Source of the DNA: Marixanthomonas sp. SCSIO 43207
GTDB taxonomy: Bacteria > Bacteroidota > Bacteroidia > Flavobacteriales > Flavobacteriaceae
Length of the DNA stretch: 64,000 bases
Assembly: GCF_019904255.1 (NCBI RefSeq)
Contig: NZ_CP063203.1
Coordinates: 2,118,001 to 2,182,000, forward strand
Reading direction: 5' to 3'
Under the pieces are notes generated by a model, which searched no databases, was not told the DNA's origin, and saw only the letters and a program-made list of their open reading frames with translations. Positions 17,702 to 25,948 of this stretch are shown here, in pieces. The translations under genes and the position numbers were made by a program. How positions within the stretch are numbered: the stretch's first letter is position 1; each line of letters opens with the position of its first letter.

Positions 17702-19192
17702 TTAATTTATTTTTTGAATAAGCTTCCAAAGCTTAGTTCGTTCAAGTTTATTTGTTAGCTTTTCCGGTATTAAATCTATTAAACTAAATATTAATTTTCT
17801 TTCAAACATTATAAGAAGAGTTAAAAAAATCATCCCAAAAAAACAAGTGCTAATAAGTACTTTTAAGATATTATTCTCAATAATTAAACTTATAGGATAG
17901 GTTATAATAATTGCTAAAAAAGTTAATATAAATGGATTTTTAAATGCTAAAATGTATTCCTTTAATGAAATATTAGTAAACTTGTAAACATTTATTCTCC
18001 AATTTGGTAAAAATAAGCTTATTTGAAGAAGAAGAGATGCAATTGCTACTCCCTCCAAATGCCAAAAACTCCCGATATATAAATAAAAAGGGTAAAATAG
18101 AAATATACCTAAATTCCAAAAGAAAGCAATGTTCGCTTTACCTCTGGATAAAAGAAGACTACCTGCGGGATTACCAAAAGATCGGAATATAAATGTTATC
18201 GCTAATATTTGTACTATAGGTATGGCTGCTAACCATTTTACTCCAAACAGTAGAAGTATAATAGGCTTAGCTAAAATTGCAATAAGTAAATACAGCGCAA
18301 TATTTAAATAAGATAAATACTGTATGGTATTAAGAAATATAATCTTCAACCGTTCTGTATTGTTACTAATTTTCGACATTAACGGGAAAGTTACTTTTGT
18401 TATTATTGGATTAATCATAGCATAAGGTTTACTTGTTAAATCTTTTGCTACATTATAAACTCCCAAAATTTCTACACCTAATAATTTACCTATTAAAACT
18501 GTATCTAATTGTGAGGCGAAATAATTTAAAGATTTGTCGCCCATTTGGAATAATCCAAAATTAATATACTCTCTAATTTCTTTTCTATTAAAGTGAAATT
18601 GAGGTCTGTATATTTTTCTTCCAAAAAAATTATATCCGAGTGTTGTACAAAATGCGTAAATTATAGCTCCTATAGCCAAAGAATAAACTCCGTATTCGTT
18701 ATAAGCAAGGATTATAACAATTGTAAAAGCTATTAACCTAGCTGCAATTTCTGTTTTTGAAGTCGCTTTAAATTGCATCTTCTTATGAAGCATTACCATT
18801 AGTTGTTGCCCCCAAGGTTTTATAAGAAAAGTCACTGCAACCAAGTTTATTAAGGAAATAAGTCTTTTATTGTGATAAAAATCTGCAATAAGGGGAGATG
18901 ATATAAATATTAGAAGGAAAAATAGACAGCCTATAAGAATATTCAGCCAATATAGTGAGCTTAATTCCTTTTTTGTAATTTTTTGTTTATAAATAATAGC
19001 ATTTGAGACGCCCATATCAATAAATAACTGAGAGAATCCAATAACAACCATTACAATAGCCATTAACCCAAAATCTTCTGAACTTAATAATCGCGTCAAA
19101 ATAGATAATTGTATAAGTTGGATTAATGCATTAACCAACGAGGAGGCAGTAGTCCATTTAACTCCCGAAAAAGTCTGCTTTTTTAAGCCCAT
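17702..19192 (-). CDS. wzx: MOP-family flippase (Wzx, PST type)
   Basis: Membrane protein of 496 residues with twelve to fourteen predicted helices. The N-terminus 'GLKKQTFSGVKWTTASSLVN' (2-21) is characteristic of the PST/Wzx branch of the MOP superfamily, and 'GDKSLNYFASQLDTVLIGKL' near 218 is also common there. It should move undecaprenyl-linked repeat units to the periplasmic side, where the EpsG-like polymerase acts. It lies 30 bp after wecB and 42 bp before a glycosyltransferase gene. It is the only flippase seen in the locus. Confidence 0.9.
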   Translation of the reverse strand: MGLKKQTFSGVKWTTASSLVNALIQLIQLSILTRLLSSEDFGLMAIVMVVIGFSQLFIDMGVSNAIIYKQKITKKELSSLYWLNILIGCLFFLLIFISSPLIADFYHNKRLISLINLVAVTFLIKPWGQQLMVMLHKKMQFKATSKTEIAARLIAFTIVIILAYNEYGVYSLAIGAIIYAFCTTLGYNFFGRKIYRPQFHFNRKEIREYINFGLFQMGDKSLNYFASQLDTVLIGKLLGVEILGVYNVAKDLTSKPYAMINPIITKVTFPLMSKISNNTERLKIIFLNTIQYLSYLNIALYLLIAILAKPIILLLFGVKWLAAIPIVQILAITFIFRSFGNPAGSLLLSRGKANIAFFWNLGIFLFYPFYLYIGSFWHLEGVAIASLLLQISLFLPNWRINVYKFTNISLKEYILAFKNPFILTFLAIIITYPISLIIENNILKVLISTCFFGMIFLTLLIMFERKLIFSLIDLIPEKLTNKLERTKLWKLIQKIN

Positions 19193-19221
19193 AACTTGTT
19201 AATTGTTCAGTAAAAGAATAC

Positions 19222-20331
19222 TTACATAAATATTTGTACAATTTTACTAGAAGCCTTGCCATCACCATAAGGGTTGTGTAATTGGCTCATCTTTTCAAAG
19301 CGTTCTTGATTATTTAATAAACCTAGAGTCTCTTTTACAATTAAATTTTTCTTTGTACCCACTAGAATCACTGTTCCGGCATCTACAGCTTCAGGCCTTT
19401 CAGTAGTGTCGCGCATTACTAAAACAGGTTTACCCAAACTAGGTGCTTCTTCTTGCACCCCACCACTATCTGTAATGATTAATTTTGCGCGGTTCATTAA
19501 CCAAATAAAATCCTGATAGGCTAAAGGATTAATTAAAATTATATTGTCAATATATTTCAATATACGATTGACAGGCTTTTGTACTTGTGGATTTAAATGT
19601 ACAGGATAGACTATTTTAATTTGTGGCTTTTGTATTGCTATTTCTTTCAAGGCTTCACATATACGAATAAATCCATCACCGTGATTTTCTCTACGGTGTC
19701 CTGTTACCAGAACCACTTCTTTATCCTCAAGCCTTTCTGCCAATTCTTTAACTAGTTTACTTGGATTGGCGTAAACTTTTGTTACACTTTGTAATAAAGC
19801 ATCGATAACTGTATTACCAGTAACTATAATATTTTCTTCTGAAATATTTTCTACCAGTAAATTCTGTTTAGAGATTTCAGTAGGAGCAAAATGAAAATCT
19901 GCTATTCTGCCCGTTATTTGTCTATTGATTTCTTCTGGAAAAGGAGCCCATTTATCATGGGTTCGTAAGCCTGCTTCAATGTGGCAAACCTTTGCTCCAC
20001 TATAGAAGGAAGCTATACTACCTGCCATAGTAGTGGTGGTATCCCCATGAACAAAAACATAATTCGGTTTAAACTCTTCTAATACTGGTTTTAATCCTGA
20101 AATTATGTCTCCTGTTAGGCTATATAGATTTTGACCGGGTTTCATTAAGTCTAAATCGTAATCTGGGGAAATATCAAAAAAATTTAATACTTGATCAAGC
20201 ATTTCCCGATGTTGCGCTGTTACACATACTTTGGTTTCAAAAGTATTAGGATGTTTTTTAAATTCCTTTACAAGCGGAGCCATTTTAATAGCTTCAGGTC
20301 TGGTGCCGAAAAGGATAAGTACTTTTTTCAT
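19222..20331 (-). CDS. wecB: UDP-N-acetylglucosamine 2-epimerase, non-hydrolysing
   Basis: Protein of 369 residues with the full family pattern: '[20 protein letters not shown]' (5-24), '[20 protein letters not shown]' near 93, '[20 protein letters not shown]' near 117, '[13 protein letters not shown]' near 211 and '[20 protein letters not shown]' near 290. It interconverts UDP-GlcNAc and UDP-ManNAc. The next upstream gene encodes a UDP-HexNAc dehydrogenase, so a UDP-ManNAcA route is possible, although that dehydrogenase is closer to the TviB/WbpO branch. The gap to it is 2 bp. Confidence 0.93.
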   Translation of the reverse strand: MKKVLILFGTRPEAIKMAPLVKEFKKHPNTFETKVCVTAQHREMLDQVLNFFDISPDYDLDLMKPGQNLYSLTGDIISGLKPVLEEFKPNYVFVHGDTTTTMAGSIASFYSGAKVCHIEAGLRTHDKWAPFPEEINRQITGRIADFHFAPTEISKQNLLVENISEENIIVTGNTVIDALLQSVTKVYANPSKLVKELAERLEDKEVVLVTGHRRENHGDGFIRICEALKEIAIQKPQIKIVYPVHLNPQVQKPVNRILKYIDNIILINPLAYQDFIWLMNRAKLIITDSGGVQEEAPSLGKPVLVMRDTTERPEAVDAGTVILVGTKKNLIVKETLGLLNNQERFEKMSQLHNPYGDGKASSKIVQIFM

Positions 20332-20333
20332 AA

Positions 20334-21623
20334 TTATAACTTTGCGTTTGCCTTACCTTCTAAAACCCCCTTCACATCATAAACCACCGTATTCCCGTTC
20401 TTCAACTTGTCTAAGTCTAATTCTAAAAACTGTTTATGCGCAACGGTAAGTACGATTGCATCATAAGTTTCTGTAGGGCAGTCTTTTAAAGTTTGTAAAC
20501 CATATTCGTGTTGTACTTCTTCAGGATTTGCCCAAGGATCATAAATGGTTACGTTGGTTTCGTATTCCTTTAAATGTTTAATTACGTCTACAACTTTCGT
20601 GTTTCGTACATCAGGACAATTCTCTTTAAAGGTAACACCTAGTACTAACACCTTAGCATTTTTTATTTTTAAATCATTACGAAGCATGAGCTTTATAACT
20701 TCACTGGCCACATACTGTCCCATACTATCATTCATGCGGCGCCCGGCTAGTATAATTTCTGGGTGGTAACCCATTTCTTGAGCTTTTTGAGCTAAATAAT
20801 ACGGATCTACCCCAATACAGTGTCCGCCAACCAAACCGGGTTTAAAAGGTAAAAAGTTCCACTTAGTTCCGGCCGCTTCCAATACAGCATGAGTGTCAAT
20901 ATCCATCATATTGAAAATCTTTGCCAATTCGTTCACAAAAGCAATATTAATATCACGTTGTGAGTTTTCGATCACTTTAGCAGCTTCAGCTACTTTAATA
21001 GTAGGAGCGAGGTGCGTTCCGGCAGTAATGATTGAGGCATACAAAGCATCAATCTTTTTTCCTATTTCAGGAGTAGAGCCAGAAGTAACTTTTAATATTT
21101 TTTCAACGGTATGCTCTTTATCTCCTGGATTAATTCGTTCTGGAGAATATCCGGCATAAAAGTCTGTGTTATATGTTAAGCCTGAAGATTTTTCGAGCAC
21201 CGGGATGCATTCTTCTTCCGTAGCACCGGGATAAACAGTCGATTCATAAATGACGATATCTCCTTTTTTAAGAACACTTCCTACTGTTTCACTGGCTTTG
21301 ATAAGAGGAGTTAACACAGGCCTATTGTTTTTATCAACTGGCGTGGGTACGGTAATGATAAAATGGGTACAATCTTGTAAATCGTTAAGATTAGTAGAAC
21401 AGAAAAGTCCTTTTTCTTCAGAAGAAGAAAGGGTAGGATTTTTAGTGAGTAAAACACTTTGAAGCAAATCATCTTCAACTTCTAAGGTGCTGTCGTGCCC
21501 ATTCATAAGTTCATCAACACGGGCTTGATTAATATCAAAACCTACCACAGCATATTTTGTGGCAAAAAGCCTGGCTAAGGGAAGCCCCACATAGCCCAAT
21601 CCAATTATTGCAATTTTTTCCAT
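20334..21623 (-). CDS. UDP-N-acetylhexosamine 6-dehydrogenase (TviB/WbpO type)
   Basis: Nucleotide-sugar dehydrogenase of 429 residues. '[20 protein letters not shown]' is the NAD-binding start, '[20 protein letters not shown]' follows near 98, and the catalytic-Cys motif '[17 protein letters not shown]' is near 255. It oxidises C6 of a UDP-HexNAc to the uronic acid. The ATG at 21623 is preferred because it begins [10 protein letters not shown] and overlaps the upstream stop (TAATG). An upstream in-frame ATG at 21653 would add ten residues inside the preceding gene. Pairing with a WbpP/TviC-type 4-epimerase points to UDP-GalNAcA. Confidence 0.92.
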   Translation of the reverse strand: MEKIAIIGLGYVGLPLARLFATKYAVVGFDINQARVDELMNGHDSTLEVEDDLLQSVLLTKNPTLSSSEEKGLFCSTNLNDLQDCTHFIITVPTPVDKNNRPVLTPLIKASETVGSVLKKGDIVIYESTVYPGATEEECIPVLEKSSGLTYNTDFYAGYSPERINPGDKEHTVEKILKVTSGSTPEIGKKIDALYASIITAGTHLAPTIKVAEAAKVIENSQRDINIAFVNELAKIFNMMDIDTHAVLEAAGTKWNFLPFKPGLVGGHCIGVDPYYLAQKAQEMGYHPEIILAGRRMNDSMGQYVASEVIKLMLRNDLKIKNAKVLVLGVTFKENCPDVRNTKVVDVIKHLKEYETNVTIYDPWANPEEVQHEYGLQTLKDCPTETYDAIVLTVAHKQFLELDLDKLKNGNTVVYDVKGVLEGKANAKL

Positions 21624-22615
21624 TATGAATTTTGTAAATGTTCCCAATACCAACTAACGGCTTCCTTTAATCCGGCTTTAAAGGTATGTGAGGGGTTGTA
21701 GTTTAATTTTTTTTTTGCTTTCTCTATTGAAGCTAACGAATGAGGAATATCTCCTTTTCTGTTAGGACCGTGTTTGATTGCTACTTCAGCAATTTTGGAA
21801 TCATATTCAGAAAGAAAATTTCGTAAATCTTCTGCCATAGAGGTGATGGTTGTTCGATCACCTACGGCTGTGTTATAAACGGTATTTAATGCTTCATCAT
21901 TTTCGGTCGTAATTGCCAATAAATTCATCTGAACAACATTGTCAATATACGTGAAGTCTCTAGAAAATGTTCCGTCACCATTAATAGTCGGACTCTCATA
22001 ATTCATAAACTGAATTACAAATTTTGGAATCACCGCTGCATAAGCACCATTAGGGTCTTGTCTTCTTCCGAAAACATTAAAATAACGCAAACCTATGGTG
22101 TCTAAATCATAGGTGCGTTTAAAATTATCGGCATATAATTCATTTACATATTTGGTGATGGCGTAAGGTGATAAAGGCTTTCCTATAACTTCTTCAACCT
22201 TTGGAAGGCTTTCTGAATCTCCATACGTAGAGGAACTGGCAGCATATACAAAACGTTTTACATCGTTATCGCGAGCAGCTACCAACATATTTAAAAATCC
22301 TGAAATATTTACATCATTACTAGTGACCGGATCCTCAATAGAACGAGGAACGGATCCTAAAGCAGCTTGATGTAATACAAAATCAACTCCTAAACAGGCT
22401 TCTTGACAGGTTTTTAAATCTCGAATGTCGCCTTCAATTAATTTAAAATTTTTAAGAGACAAAAAAGGAGCAATATTTTTTTTGTGTCCGGTAGCAAAGT
22501 TGTCTAAGCAAACAACGGTACTTCCAATATTGAGAAGGGCTTCACAAAGATTTGAACCTATAAAGCCGGCTCCTCCGGTTACTAGAACCGTCTTATTTTG
22601 AAGTGTTTTGAACAT
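21623..22615 (-). CDS. UDP-GlcNAc 4-epimerase, WbpP/TviC type
   Basis: Extended SDR of 330 residues: 'VLVTGGAGFIGSNLCEALL' (10-28), the catalytic Ser and 'YAITKYVNELY' with Tyr-x3-Lys near 152, and 'NVFGRRQDPNGAYAAVIPKF' near 180, a hallmark of the WbpP/TviC group. It epimerises C4 of UDP-GlcNAc or UDP-GlcNAcA. Together with the overlapping dehydrogenase gene it should supply UDP-GalNAcA. It is the first gene of the 17-kb minus-strand operon, and a promoter match lies about 60-90 bp upstream. Supply of acidic precursors from the first genes suggests the polymer is negatively charged. Confidence 0.92.
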   Translation of the reverse strand: MFKTLQNKTVLVTGGAGFIGSNLCEALLNIGSTVVCLDNFATGHKKNIAPFLSLKNFKLIEGDIRDLKTCQEACLGVDFVLHQAALGSVPRSIEDPVTSNDVNISGFLNMLVAARDNDVKRFVYAASSSTYGDSESLPKVEEVIGKPLSPYAITKYVNELYADNFKRTYDLDTIGLRYFNVFGRRQDPNGAYAAVIPKFVIQFMNYESPTINGDGTFSRDFTYIDNVVQMNLLAITTENDEALNTVYNTAVGDRTTITSMAEDLRNFLSEYDSKIAEVAIKHGPNRKGDIPHSLASIEKAKKKLNYNPSHTFKAGLKEAVSWYWEHLQNS

Positions 22616-22674
22616 GTAGGTTGTTATTTAATAATTTTAAAAATACGCTGGGGAAAGACGTTTTAAAATTTTTG

Positions 22675-22703
22675 CAAAGATACAATTCTTCATTAGGTAT
22701 CAA
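22675..22703 (-). promoter_or_regulatory. Promoter of the minus-strand polysaccharide operon
   Basis: On the minus strand a -7 box TATCTTTG (22675-22682) fits the Bacteroidota consensus TAnnTTTG. A TTG at 22701-22703 lies 18 bp upstream of it, a suitable -33 element. The predicted transcript starts about 50 bp before the first operon gene. No other equally good match is seen in the operon, and most genes overlap or are less than 70 bp apart, which supports one long transcript. Confidence 0.6.
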
Positions 22704-22825
22704 CCCATATTTCATATAAATATTGTATAATGTTTATATTGCTTAAAAGTCCAATCCATATTATAAAAATATTTAAAATTATAACCTCGGCCTATCGAAA
22801 GTGTATCGTAAAATTTAAAATGAGA

Positions 22826-22987
22826 GTGCCGTGAAGAATTTTAGGCTGTTTGAGCTAGGCTAATTATTAATCTTCTCTATAGGTTAAAGCGAGTTCCTAA
22901 AATTTAGGCACTGAATGAAAAATTTAGATATAGTTTCGTAAGCCTAGATTTTTTTGGTTCGTTTTTTTATCAATGAAAAAAATGAAC
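22826..22987. repeat. Pair of stem-loops, probable dispersed intergenic repeat
   Basis: First structure: the arm GTGCC...AATTTTAGG (22826-22845) is complementary to CCTAAAATTTAGGCAC (22896-22911), with a few unpaired bases in the left arm. Second structure: GTTCGTTTTTTT (22957-22968) pairs with AAAAAAATGAAC (22976-22987), with one G-T wobble. The pair follows the small membrane ORF on the minus strand. From memory, similar 'CTAGATTTTTTTGGTTC' stretches recur between genes in flavobacterial genomes, so this may be one copy of a dispersed repeat. That cannot be tested within one window. Confidence 0.5.
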
Positions 22988-23008
22988 AAGTAAAATGGTT
23001 TGTTCTGC

Positions 23009-23143
23009 TTATTTTTTGTTTTTAAATAAAAACCCCAACGGTAACCAAAGAAAAATAAACAAATACCATCCTGTGAGTAGCCCAATCACCGTTATGATAA
23101 GACCAGCTGAGAGTAAGACTACCTGAAGTTTTGATAATTTCAT
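23009..23143 (-). CDS. Small hypothetical membrane protein (44 aa)
   Basis: A 44-residue ORF, ATG at 23143 to TAA at 23009. It begins MKLSKLQVVLLSAGLIITVI, is hydrophobic almost throughout (one long or two short membrane helices, about 7-39) and ends in FKNKK, a basic cytoplasmic tail. The Gly-Trp-Tyr turn between the two hydrophobic halves and the positive ends look like a real small inner-membrane protein rather than chance. It lies downstream of lysA on the same strand, after the lysA terminator. The function is unknown. Confidence 0.6.
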   Translation of the reverse strand: MKLSKLQVVLLSAGLIITVIGLLTGWYLFIFLWLPLGFLFKNKK

Positions 23144-23156
23144 AAATTAGAAAATA

Positions 23157-23185
23157 TAAAAAAAGCCCCAATAAAAGGGCCTTTG
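23157..23185 (-). terminator. Rho-independent terminator of lysA
   Basis: On the minus strand the sequence after the lysA stop reads AAAGGCCC, a short loop, then GGGCTTTTTTT. It forms an eight-pair stem (one G-U) followed by a T run. It lies 5 bp beyond the stop codon of lysA. Confidence 0.75.
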
Positions 23186-23189
23186 TGAT

Positions 23190-24395
23190 TTAAAAATCTA
23201 GAACAGTTTGATTTGAAATAAGATCATCAAATGTTTCTCGTTTTCGTATTAAATGGGCTTTATCTTGATACCATAACACTTCGGCAGGGCGGTATCTGGA
23301 GTTGTAGTTACTTGCCATTGAAAAGCAATACGCTCCAGCATTGCTAAATGCCAGAATATCGCCTTCTCGTATTTCTGAAATTCTTCGGTTATTGGCAAAA
23401 GTATCAGTCTCACAAATATAGCCTACTACGCTATAAAAACGTTCTTTTCCTTTTGGGTTTGATACATTTTCAATTTCGTGCTGTGATCCATATAACATAG
23501 GACGTATTAAATGATTAAAGCCACTGTCAACTTGAGCAAACACAGTAGAAGTAGTTTGCTTCACTACATTTACTTGTACCAAAAACTTTCCGGCTTCACT
23601 TACCAAAAATTTACCCGGTTCAAAAGCTAAGGTTAATTCTTTTCCATAGCTTTTGCAAAATTCATTAAAACGTTTGCTTAATTTTTTTCCTAATTCTGAA
23701 ACATCTGTTTGAATGTCATCTTTCTTATACGGAACTTTAAAACCGCTCCCAAAATCAATAAAATCTAAGTTTTTAAAATGTTGAGCAGTTTCAAATAAAA
23801 TTTCAGCAGCATATAAAAACACATCAATATCTAGAATGTCACTACCGGTATGCATATGAATACCGTTTATTTTCATCCCGGTATTTTCAACAATACGTTC
23901 AACCAAAGGCAACTGGTGAATAGAAATACCAAATTTACTATCTATGTGACCTACTGAAATATTGGTGTTTCCGCCGGCCATTACATGAGGATTGATACGA
24001 ATACACACCGGGATATCAGGATGCTTCGTTCCAAATTGTTCTAAAATAGATAAGTTGTCTATGTTGATTTGAACGCCTAATTTGGCGGCAACTTCAATTT
24101 CTTCCAGTGAAACGCCGTTGGGCGTGTAAATAATATCTTTTGGATTTACGCCGGCCTCTAACCCTAACCGAACTTCTTGAATTGACACGGTATCAAGACC
24201 GCTTCCTAAAGAATTCAGAAATTTTAAAACCGAAATATTTGACAACGCTTTTACGGCATAATGAATCTTCACCTTCTTCACCTGTTTAAAAGCTTTTGTT
24301 AATGTTTTATATTGTTGCTGAATAGTTTCGGCATTATACACATACACTGGGCTTCCAAACTCTTGCGCTACGGCTAAAAGGTTTTGATTTGTCAT
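23190..24395 (-). CDS. lysA: Diaminopimelate decarboxylase
   Basis: Fold-type III PLP decarboxylase of 401 residues that makes lysine from meso-diaminopimelate. The PLP lysine is in 'KIHYAVKALSNISVLKFL' near residue 40. 'HMHTGSDI' near 175, 'DFGSGFKVPY' near 210, and the late 'YICETDTFANNR' and 'ILAFSNAGAYCFSMASNYN' regions supply the active-site Cys, Glu and Tyr-like positions. The start at 24395 (MTNQNLLAVA) fits the family. An upstream ATG at 24470 would add a hydrophobic 25-residue leader that the enzyme does not normally have. It is monocistronic with its own terminator. Confidence 0.95.
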   Translation of the reverse strand: MTNQNLLAVAQEFGSPVYVYNAETIQQQYKTLTKAFKQVKKVKIHYAVKALSNISVLKFLNSLGSGLDTVSIQEVRLGLEAGVNPKDIIYTPNGVSLEEIEVAAKLGVQINIDNLSILEQFGTKHPDIPVCIRINPHVMAGGNTNISVGHIDSKFGISIHQLPLVERIVENTGMKINGIHMHTGSDILDIDVFLYAAEILFETAQHFKNLDFIDFGSGFKVPYKKDDIQTDVSELGKKLSKRFNEFCKSYGKELTLAFEPGKFLVSEAGKFLVQVNVVKQTTSTVFAQVDSGFNHLIRPMLYGSQHEIENVSNPKGKERFYSVVGYICETDTFANNRRISEIREGDILAFSNAGAYCFSMASNYNSRYRPAEVLWYQDKAHLIRKRETFDDLISNQTVLDF

Positions 24396-24547
24396 AATTT
24401 TAGTTTTAAAAAAATATAGGTTAAAAAAGTTGCTAAAATTAATAGGAATTAGCGACTTAACTAATAACAAAGTGGTAAAATTTTAAAAGAAGAGGGAATA
24501 AACCGGGCTTTCAACGTTATTAAACCCTAGTATCGAGTAAAATAAGC

Positions 24548-24613
24548 TATAGATGCTCCATAGATACTTCATAGATAAGCCATAGATAGTTCATAGATAA
24601 GCCATAGATAGTT
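24548..24613. repeat. Six-unit 11-bp tandem repeat
   Basis: Six head-to-tail 11-bp units with core CATAGATANNN: the first is TATAGATGCTC, then CATAGATACTT, then CATAGATAAGC and CATAGATAGTT twice in alternation. The last four units form two perfect 22-bp copies. Unit length is close to one helical turn. It may be a variable-number repeat or a phased protein-binding array. It lies 88-153 bp upstream of the -33 box of the downstream gene. Confidence 0.85.
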
Positions 24614-24700
24614 CATTGTTTTGTAGGAATTTGATTAGTTTTCCTACAAGTTGTAAATATTTCATTTTAGAAAAAAATAGAAACCAAACCACCGTATCTT

Positions 24701-24731
24701 TTGCATCTTCAAAAGGCAAAAGCTACCTTTG
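24701..24731 (+). promoter_or_regulatory. Promoter of the KdnA-like aminotransferase gene
   Basis: A TTG at 24701-24703, 20 bp, then TACCTTTG at 24724-24731 fits the Bacteroidota consensus TTG/TAnnTTTG. The start codon lies 21 bp after the -7 box, so the leader would be short. Confidence 0.65.
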
Positions 24732-24752
24732 TTTTGAACTAAATATACAACT

Positions 24753-25946
24753 ATGCCCGGATTTGAAGTTTTTGGCGCTGAAGAGCGTAAACAAGTAAAC
24801 GATGTTTTAGAAAGTGGTGTTTTAATGCGCTACGGTTTTGACGGAATGCGCAATGGCCATTGGAAAGCAAAACAGTTTGAAAATACTTTTGCACAACGTA
24901 TGCAAAGCCAACATTGTCAATTGGTTTCTAGTGGTACTTCGGCTTTAACTGTTGCTTTGGCATCGGCCGGAGTAGGAGCAGGAGATGAAGTGATTATGCC
25001 AACGTTTACATTTGTTGCTAGTTTTGAATCTATTATGATACTTGGAGCTGTACCTGTATTAGTTGATATTGATGATACCCTTACCCTTGATCCAAAAGCT
25101 GTAGAAGCTGCTATTACCGATAGAACAAAATGTATCATGCCGGTTCATATGTGTGGTTCAATGGCAGACTTAAAAGCCTTAAAACAGATATGTCAAAAAC
25201 ACGACTTATTATTATTGGAAGACGCGTGTCAAGCCATTGGAGGTACGTTTGAAGGTAAGCCACTAGGTAGTTATGGCGATCTGGGATGTTTTTCATTTGA
25301 TTTTGTAAAAACCATTACGTGTGGTGAAGGTGGTGCAATTATTACCAATTCAGAAAAGTATGCTATACAAGCCGATCAATATCAAGATCACGGTCACGAT
25401 CACGTAGGGACCGATCGTGGTGCAGAAACACACCCACATTTGGGCTATAACTTTCGTATTTCAGAATTAAATGCAGCAGTTGGTATTGCTCAATTAGATA
25501 AATTAGATTCTATTTTGGCAACACAAAAGCGCAATTATACTATCATTAGAGAGACACTTGAAGAGGTTAAGGGCGTTACTTTTAGACGAGTTCCGGATGG
25601 TGGAGAAGAAAATTATTCATTTGTAAACTTCTTTTTACCTTCTGAAGAAAAAGCAAAACAAGCGCATCAAGCTTTATCAAAAAGTGGCGTAGAGGCTTGT
25701 TTTTATTGGTATACCAATAATTGGCATTATATAAATGGTTGGGAACATCTTAAAAACTTAAAGTCATTAGGAAACCTTTCTTCTGAAATAAAAACTCAAA
25801 TACAAGACTTAAATCAAACAGATTTCTCAAAAAGCGATGCTTGGATGGGAAGAACCATTTCATCATTAGTGAAAATTGGCTGGACCGAAGCTGAAGTAAA
25901 AGATAGGGCAGAGGCTATGAAAAAAGCAATACAGTCAGTAGTATAA
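24753..25946 (+). CDS. kdnA: DegT-family aminotransferase, KdnA-like (8-amino-Kdo synthesis)
   Basis: PLP aminotransferase of 397 residues with Lys186 in 'FDFVKTITCGEGGAI' as Schiff-base residue. Several unusual stretches match what I recall of Shewanella KdnA: 'MPGFEVFG' at the start, 'VHMCGSMADL' (131-140), 'LLEDACQAIGG' (154-164), 'DHGHDHVGTDRGAE' near 213, 'NFRISELNAAVGIAQL' near 234 and 'CFYWYTNNWHYI' near 320. KdnA forms 8-amino-3,8-dideoxy-manno-octulosonate, which replaces Kdo in LPS. The partner oxidase KdnB is not in this window. The call is by remembered similarity; another sugar aminotransferase role is possible. Confidence 0.72.
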   Translation: MPGFEVFGAEERKQVNDVLESGVLMRYGFDGMRNGHWKAKQFENTFAQRMQSQHCQLVSSGTSALTVALASAGVGAGDEVIMPTFTFVASFESIMILGAVPVLVDIDDTLTLDPKAVEAAITDRTKCIMPVHMCGSMADLKALKQICQKHDLLLLEDACQAIGGTFEGKPLGSYGDLGCFSFDFVKTITCGEGGAIITNSEKYAIQADQYQDHGHDHVGTDRGAETHPHLGYNFRISELNAAVGIAQLDKLDSILATQKRNYTIIRETLEEVKGVTFRRVPDGGEENYSFVNFFLPSEEKAKQAHQALSKSGVEACFYWYTNNWHYINGWEHLKNLKSLGNLSSEIKTQIQDLNQTDFSKSDAWMGRTISSLVKIGWTEAEVKDRAEAMKKAIQSVV

Positions 25947-25948
25947 TT

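Larger units (their letters stand above)
22616..23008. other. Gene-free intergenic stretch
   Basis: About 390 bp between the polysaccharide operon and a small membrane ORF. The left end holds the operon promoter. The right half holds two inverted repeats, listed separately. I see no ORF of usable length and no RNA family I can name. The part from about 22705 to 22825 is AT-rich with no clear motif. Confidence 0.6.
24396..24752. other. Divergent intergenic region with repeats and promoter
   Basis: About 357 bp between divergent lysA and the KdnA-like gene. It contains an 11-bp tandem repeat array (24548-24613) and a promoter match for the plus-strand gene (24701-24731), both listed separately. 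An in-frame short ORF at 24616-24798 is a chance reading frame that runs into the next gene. No clear promoter for lysA was found. Confidence 0.6.

Noticed and set aside
21624-21653. Longer start for the UDP-HexNAc dehydrogenase
   Set aside because: The NAD-binding motif begins right after the ATG at 21623, which overlaps the previous stop; the longer form lies inside the upstream gene.
22616-23008. Riboswitch or small regulatory RNA in the gap before the polysaccharide operon
   Set aside because: Only the two hairpins can be supported; no conserved aptamer features were recognised.
24396-24470. N-terminal extension of lysA from ATG 24470
   Set aside because: The extra 25 residues are hydrophobic and absent from the family; MTNQNLL at 24395 is a better start.
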